From: an archaeon
GTDB taxonomy: Archaea > Nanobdellota > Nanobdellia > SCGC-AAA011-G17 > GW2011-AR18
Assembly (NCBI GenBank): GCA_023245565.1
Contig: JAHFKB010000007.1
Coordinates: 1-34,380 of the forward strand
Direction of reading: 5' to 3'
Length of the DNA stretch: 34,380 nucleotides
Shown here: one piece after another, positions 32,663 through 34,380 of the stretch
Layout: every line of letters starts with the position of its first letter
Position numbering within the stretch: the stretch's first letter is position 1
Position numbers and translations under genes: made by a program
The notes under the pieces: model-generated
Told to the model about the DNA's origin: nothing
What the model saw: only the letters and a program-made list of their open reading frames with translations
Databases searched by the model: none

Positions 32663-33521
32663 AGTTGAAATACAATAGCATAAATGTTACTAATAACCAT
32701 AATAAAAGTCCAATTAATAATTCTTTATCTTTGTATAAAAGGTTTGGCTTTCTTGCAATTTTAGATTCACTATAAATTAAGTATACATATCTGAATATTA
32801 CATAAATTGCAAATGGTATTGTTAATAATAACTTTTTGTGTTCACCTAAGAAAGCATATAATGAATATGAAATCAATAATAATGTGGTGGATATTATAAT
32901 TAAAATACCATTTATTTCTGGAGTATAATTTTTTAGTACTTGTTTATGATTTACTGCATTTTTTCCAAGCAACCTTAAGTCTCCGTGTCTTTTACCTACA
33001 GCTAAAAATAAAGCTAAGAAAAATGGACAAAGAATTAACCACGGTGATAATGGTTTATTTATAATGAAAGTTCCTGATACAGATCTTATTACAAAATTTA
33101 TAGAGATAATTATTATATCCAAGAATAATATATGTTTTAGTTTGAAAGAATATAATAAAGTTAACACTAATAAAAATATTACAGATAGTAAAAATATTTT
33201 TGATAAATTATATGCTATAAATAAAGATATTATGGTTATTATTAATGCTATTATAATTGCTTCGTAGATTTTAATTGACCCATAGGCTATAGGTCTTGTT
33301 TTTTTCTCTTGATGTTCTTTATCTTTTTTTCTGTCTAAAATATCATTTATTATGTAATTTGTAGAAGATATCAGACAAAGACTTATCAATCCCAAGGTTG
33401 TTGCAATGAACAATTCTTTATTGAATAATGAATTTGAAAATATTAAAGCTAGATATATAACTAAATTTTTATACCATTGATGTATGCGCATTAATTTTAT
33501 TATTTCTATGAGTTTTTTCAC
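32622..33521 (-). CDS. UbiA-family prenyl-phosphate transferase, DPPR-synthase-like
   Basis: 299 residues, about 8-9 membrane helices. The start RIHQWYKNL (12-20) and the site NDILDRKKDKEH (59-70) with RPIAYG match the UbiA branch of decaprenyl-phosphate phosphoribosyltransferase, which joins PRPP to a polyprenyl phosphate. KRHGDLRLLGKN is the second conserved acidic region. Other UbiA enzymes (for example for quinone, geranylgeranylglyceryl phosphate or heme) are possible, but the N-terminal motif favours the pentose-lipid branch. The start overlaps the stop of the FAD oxidoreductase gene by four bases (ATGA). Confidence 0.83.
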   Translation of the reverse strand: MKKLIEIIKLMRIHQWYKNLVIYLALIFSNSLFNKELFIATTLGLISLCLISSTNYIINDILDRKKDKEHQEKKTRPIAYGSIKIYEAIIIALIITIISLFIAYNLSKIFLLSVIFLLVLTLLYSFKLKHILFLDIIIISINFVIRSVSGTFIINKPLSPWLILCPFFLALFLAVGKRHGDLRLLGKNAVNHKQVLKNYTPEINGILIIISTTLLLISYSLYAFLGEHKKLLLTIPFAIYVIFRYVYLIYSESKIARKPNLLYKDKELLIGLLLWLLVTFMLLYFNFSTYQIIYPSQSV

Positions 33522-34380
33522 AATTTTTTCACCATATTTGCCACTATTCTTCCTGATTCAAGAGCCACATTCATATTTCTAATTTTTGGAAATGTTACTT
33601 GTATTCCTGAATTAAAAAAATAATGTATTGGTGTTCTATATGTTGGTGCATAACTTAAATAATCTTTATCATAAATTGGTTCTGCATATTTCTCTCTAAA
33701 AACATAACACCAGTTTAACTGCATATTTGGGAAGTATTTCTTTAATATTTCTAAATACATTTTTTTAATTTGTTCGTCTGGAAGTCTGATATCTTCTTCA
33801 CTACCACCATATCTTACACACCAGGTTACTTTACTTTTATATTTATCTATTAACATTGAATGCTGATATATCACATGGATTCTTTCTTTTATTAGATTTA
33901 TCCAATAATTCTTTTTATCCAAGAAATTTTTAGTTCCAAAACATAATCCTACTACTGGAACATATCTTAATTTTTTTATTTTTTCTATATAAGTCTCTGG
34001 AAAATTTTTTGTAAATTTTAATAACTCTGGTACTGGTATTGTGTTGATCAATATATCGAATTTTTCTTCTTTTGATTTTTTATTATTTATTTTATATTTA
34101 ATTTTTTTATTTTTAATGTCTAATTCAATAATGTCTGTTCTTATGTTTATTCTTCCTTTTCTTTTTAAAATATCTTTTTCTAAACCATTAATCATTCCTT
34201 GTAGGCCTTTAGTTGGGAATGTAAAATCATCATAACCTTCTTTTTCAAATAACCTATTAGCAAATTGTTTTGCTGAAATTTTCTCTAATTCAATGTTAAA
34301 TTTATTTCTTGCATATAATTGATACCATATTTTTTCTGTTACTTCTTTTCCTGCATATTTTAAAAGCCAGGTTTTTGCAT
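33518..34380 (-). CDS. FAD-dependent amine-oxidase/mutase-like oxidoreductase, N-terminus cut by the window edge
   Basis: The frame stays open through the last base, so the N-terminal FAD-binding half lies outside. The visible part, 287 codons, resembles the C-terminal half of protoporphyrinogen-oxidase and UDP-galactopyranose-mutase relatives. It contains FPTKGLQGMINGLEKD (start of the substrate domain), a beta-rich central part and the final ALESGRIVANMVKKL, which matches the usual glycine-containing FAD-binding end. Transcriptionally coupled to the UbiA gene by a four-base overlap, so probably the upstream member of one operon. It could oxidise a lipid-linked sugar or be a sugar-ring mutase; undecided. 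Confidence 0.8.
   Translation of the reverse strand, partial: AKTWLLKYAGKEVTEKIWYQLYARNKFNIELEKISAKQFANRLFEKEGYDDFTFPTKGLQGMINGLEKDILKRKGRINIRTDIIELDIKNKKIKYKINNKKSKEEKFDILINTIPVPELLKFTKNFPETYIEKIKKLRYVPVVGLCFGTKNFLDKKNYWINLIKERIHVIYQHSMLIDKYKSKVTWCVRYGGSEEDIRLPDEQIKKMYLEILKKYFPNMQLNWCYVFREKYAEPIYDKDYLSYAPTYRTPIHYFFNSGIQVTFPKIRNMNVALESGRIVANMVKKL

Noticed and set aside
1..34380. DGR reverse transcriptase, template repeat and Avd accessory gene
   Set aside because: No protein with a reverse-transcriptase core motif was seen and no further GC-rich block resembling the two variable regions. The small helical protein at 5803-6150 has no Avd-like sequence feature. The machinery would have to lie outside this window.
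1..34380. CRISPR array, transposase, integrase, tRNA or rRNA
   Set aside because: No repeat-spacer pattern, no recognisable mobile-element protein and no structural RNA gene could be supported.
1..34380. Rho-independent-like terminators at gene ends
   Set aside because: T-rich stretches after stops are common in this composition and no convincing hairpin was identified, so none is annotated.

Overview
The window looks like part of the chromosome of a DPANN archaeon, probably Nanoarchaeota in the broad sense (Woesearchaeota or Pacearchaeota type). The reasons are the strong AT bias with AGA, TTA and NNT/NNA codons, the absence of clear Shine-Dalgarno sites, TATA boxes about 26 bases upstream of many start codons (leaderless mRNAs), an archaeal AMP phosphorylase, an AglB/STT3 oligosaccharyltransferase and a eukaryote-like GlcNAc-1-phosphate transferase. 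Genes are very tightly packed. No gap exceeds about 155 bases, and no rRNA, tRNA, CRISPR or transposase was seen.

Layout. 1-858: a variable protein with a C-terminal hypervariable cassette. 867-7047: AMP phosphorylase, an asparagine synthetase/diphthamide-ligase fusion, a C39-like peptidase, three small unknown genes and PRPP synthetase. 7049-22515: a glycan locus with two glycosyltransferases, a SpoIIM-AglB pair, a GT-C-like protein, a GT2, a sugar nucleotidyltransferase with two SDR enzymes, a methyltransferase, a polysaccharide deacetylase, a GlcNAc-1-P transferase, a flippase and an ALG5-like GT2. 22600-23358: a second variable protein, paralogous to the first. 23360-28366: a minus-strand operon of glycosyltransferases, a SET-domain protein and a methyltransferase. 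28520-34380: a B12-type radical SAM enzyme, another GT39, a DUF362 protein, a DPPR-synthase-like UbiA enzyme and a 5'-truncated FAD oxidoreductase.

How the genes fit together. Most of the window can be read as one surface-glycan pathway. It would start a GlcNAc-lipid, extend it with GT4 and GT2 enzymes, flip it, add sugars from lipid-phosphate donors by GT39/GT-C enzymes, and transfer the glycan to protein with AglB. The PRPP synthetase and UbiA enzyme could supply a lipid-linked pentose.

Most interesting signal. The two paralogous variable proteins (67-858 and 22600-23358) each carry, at the 3' end, a block of roughly 57-60% GC in an otherwise very AT-rich sequence. Within each block nearly all codons in the variable part end in C (NNC), the flanking residues are conserved, and the variable residues differ. 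This is the footprint expected of diversity-generating retroelement (DGR) targets, where AAC codons of a template repeat are mutated at A. I found no reverse transcriptase or template repeat in the window, so the machinery would have to lie elsewhere in the genome.
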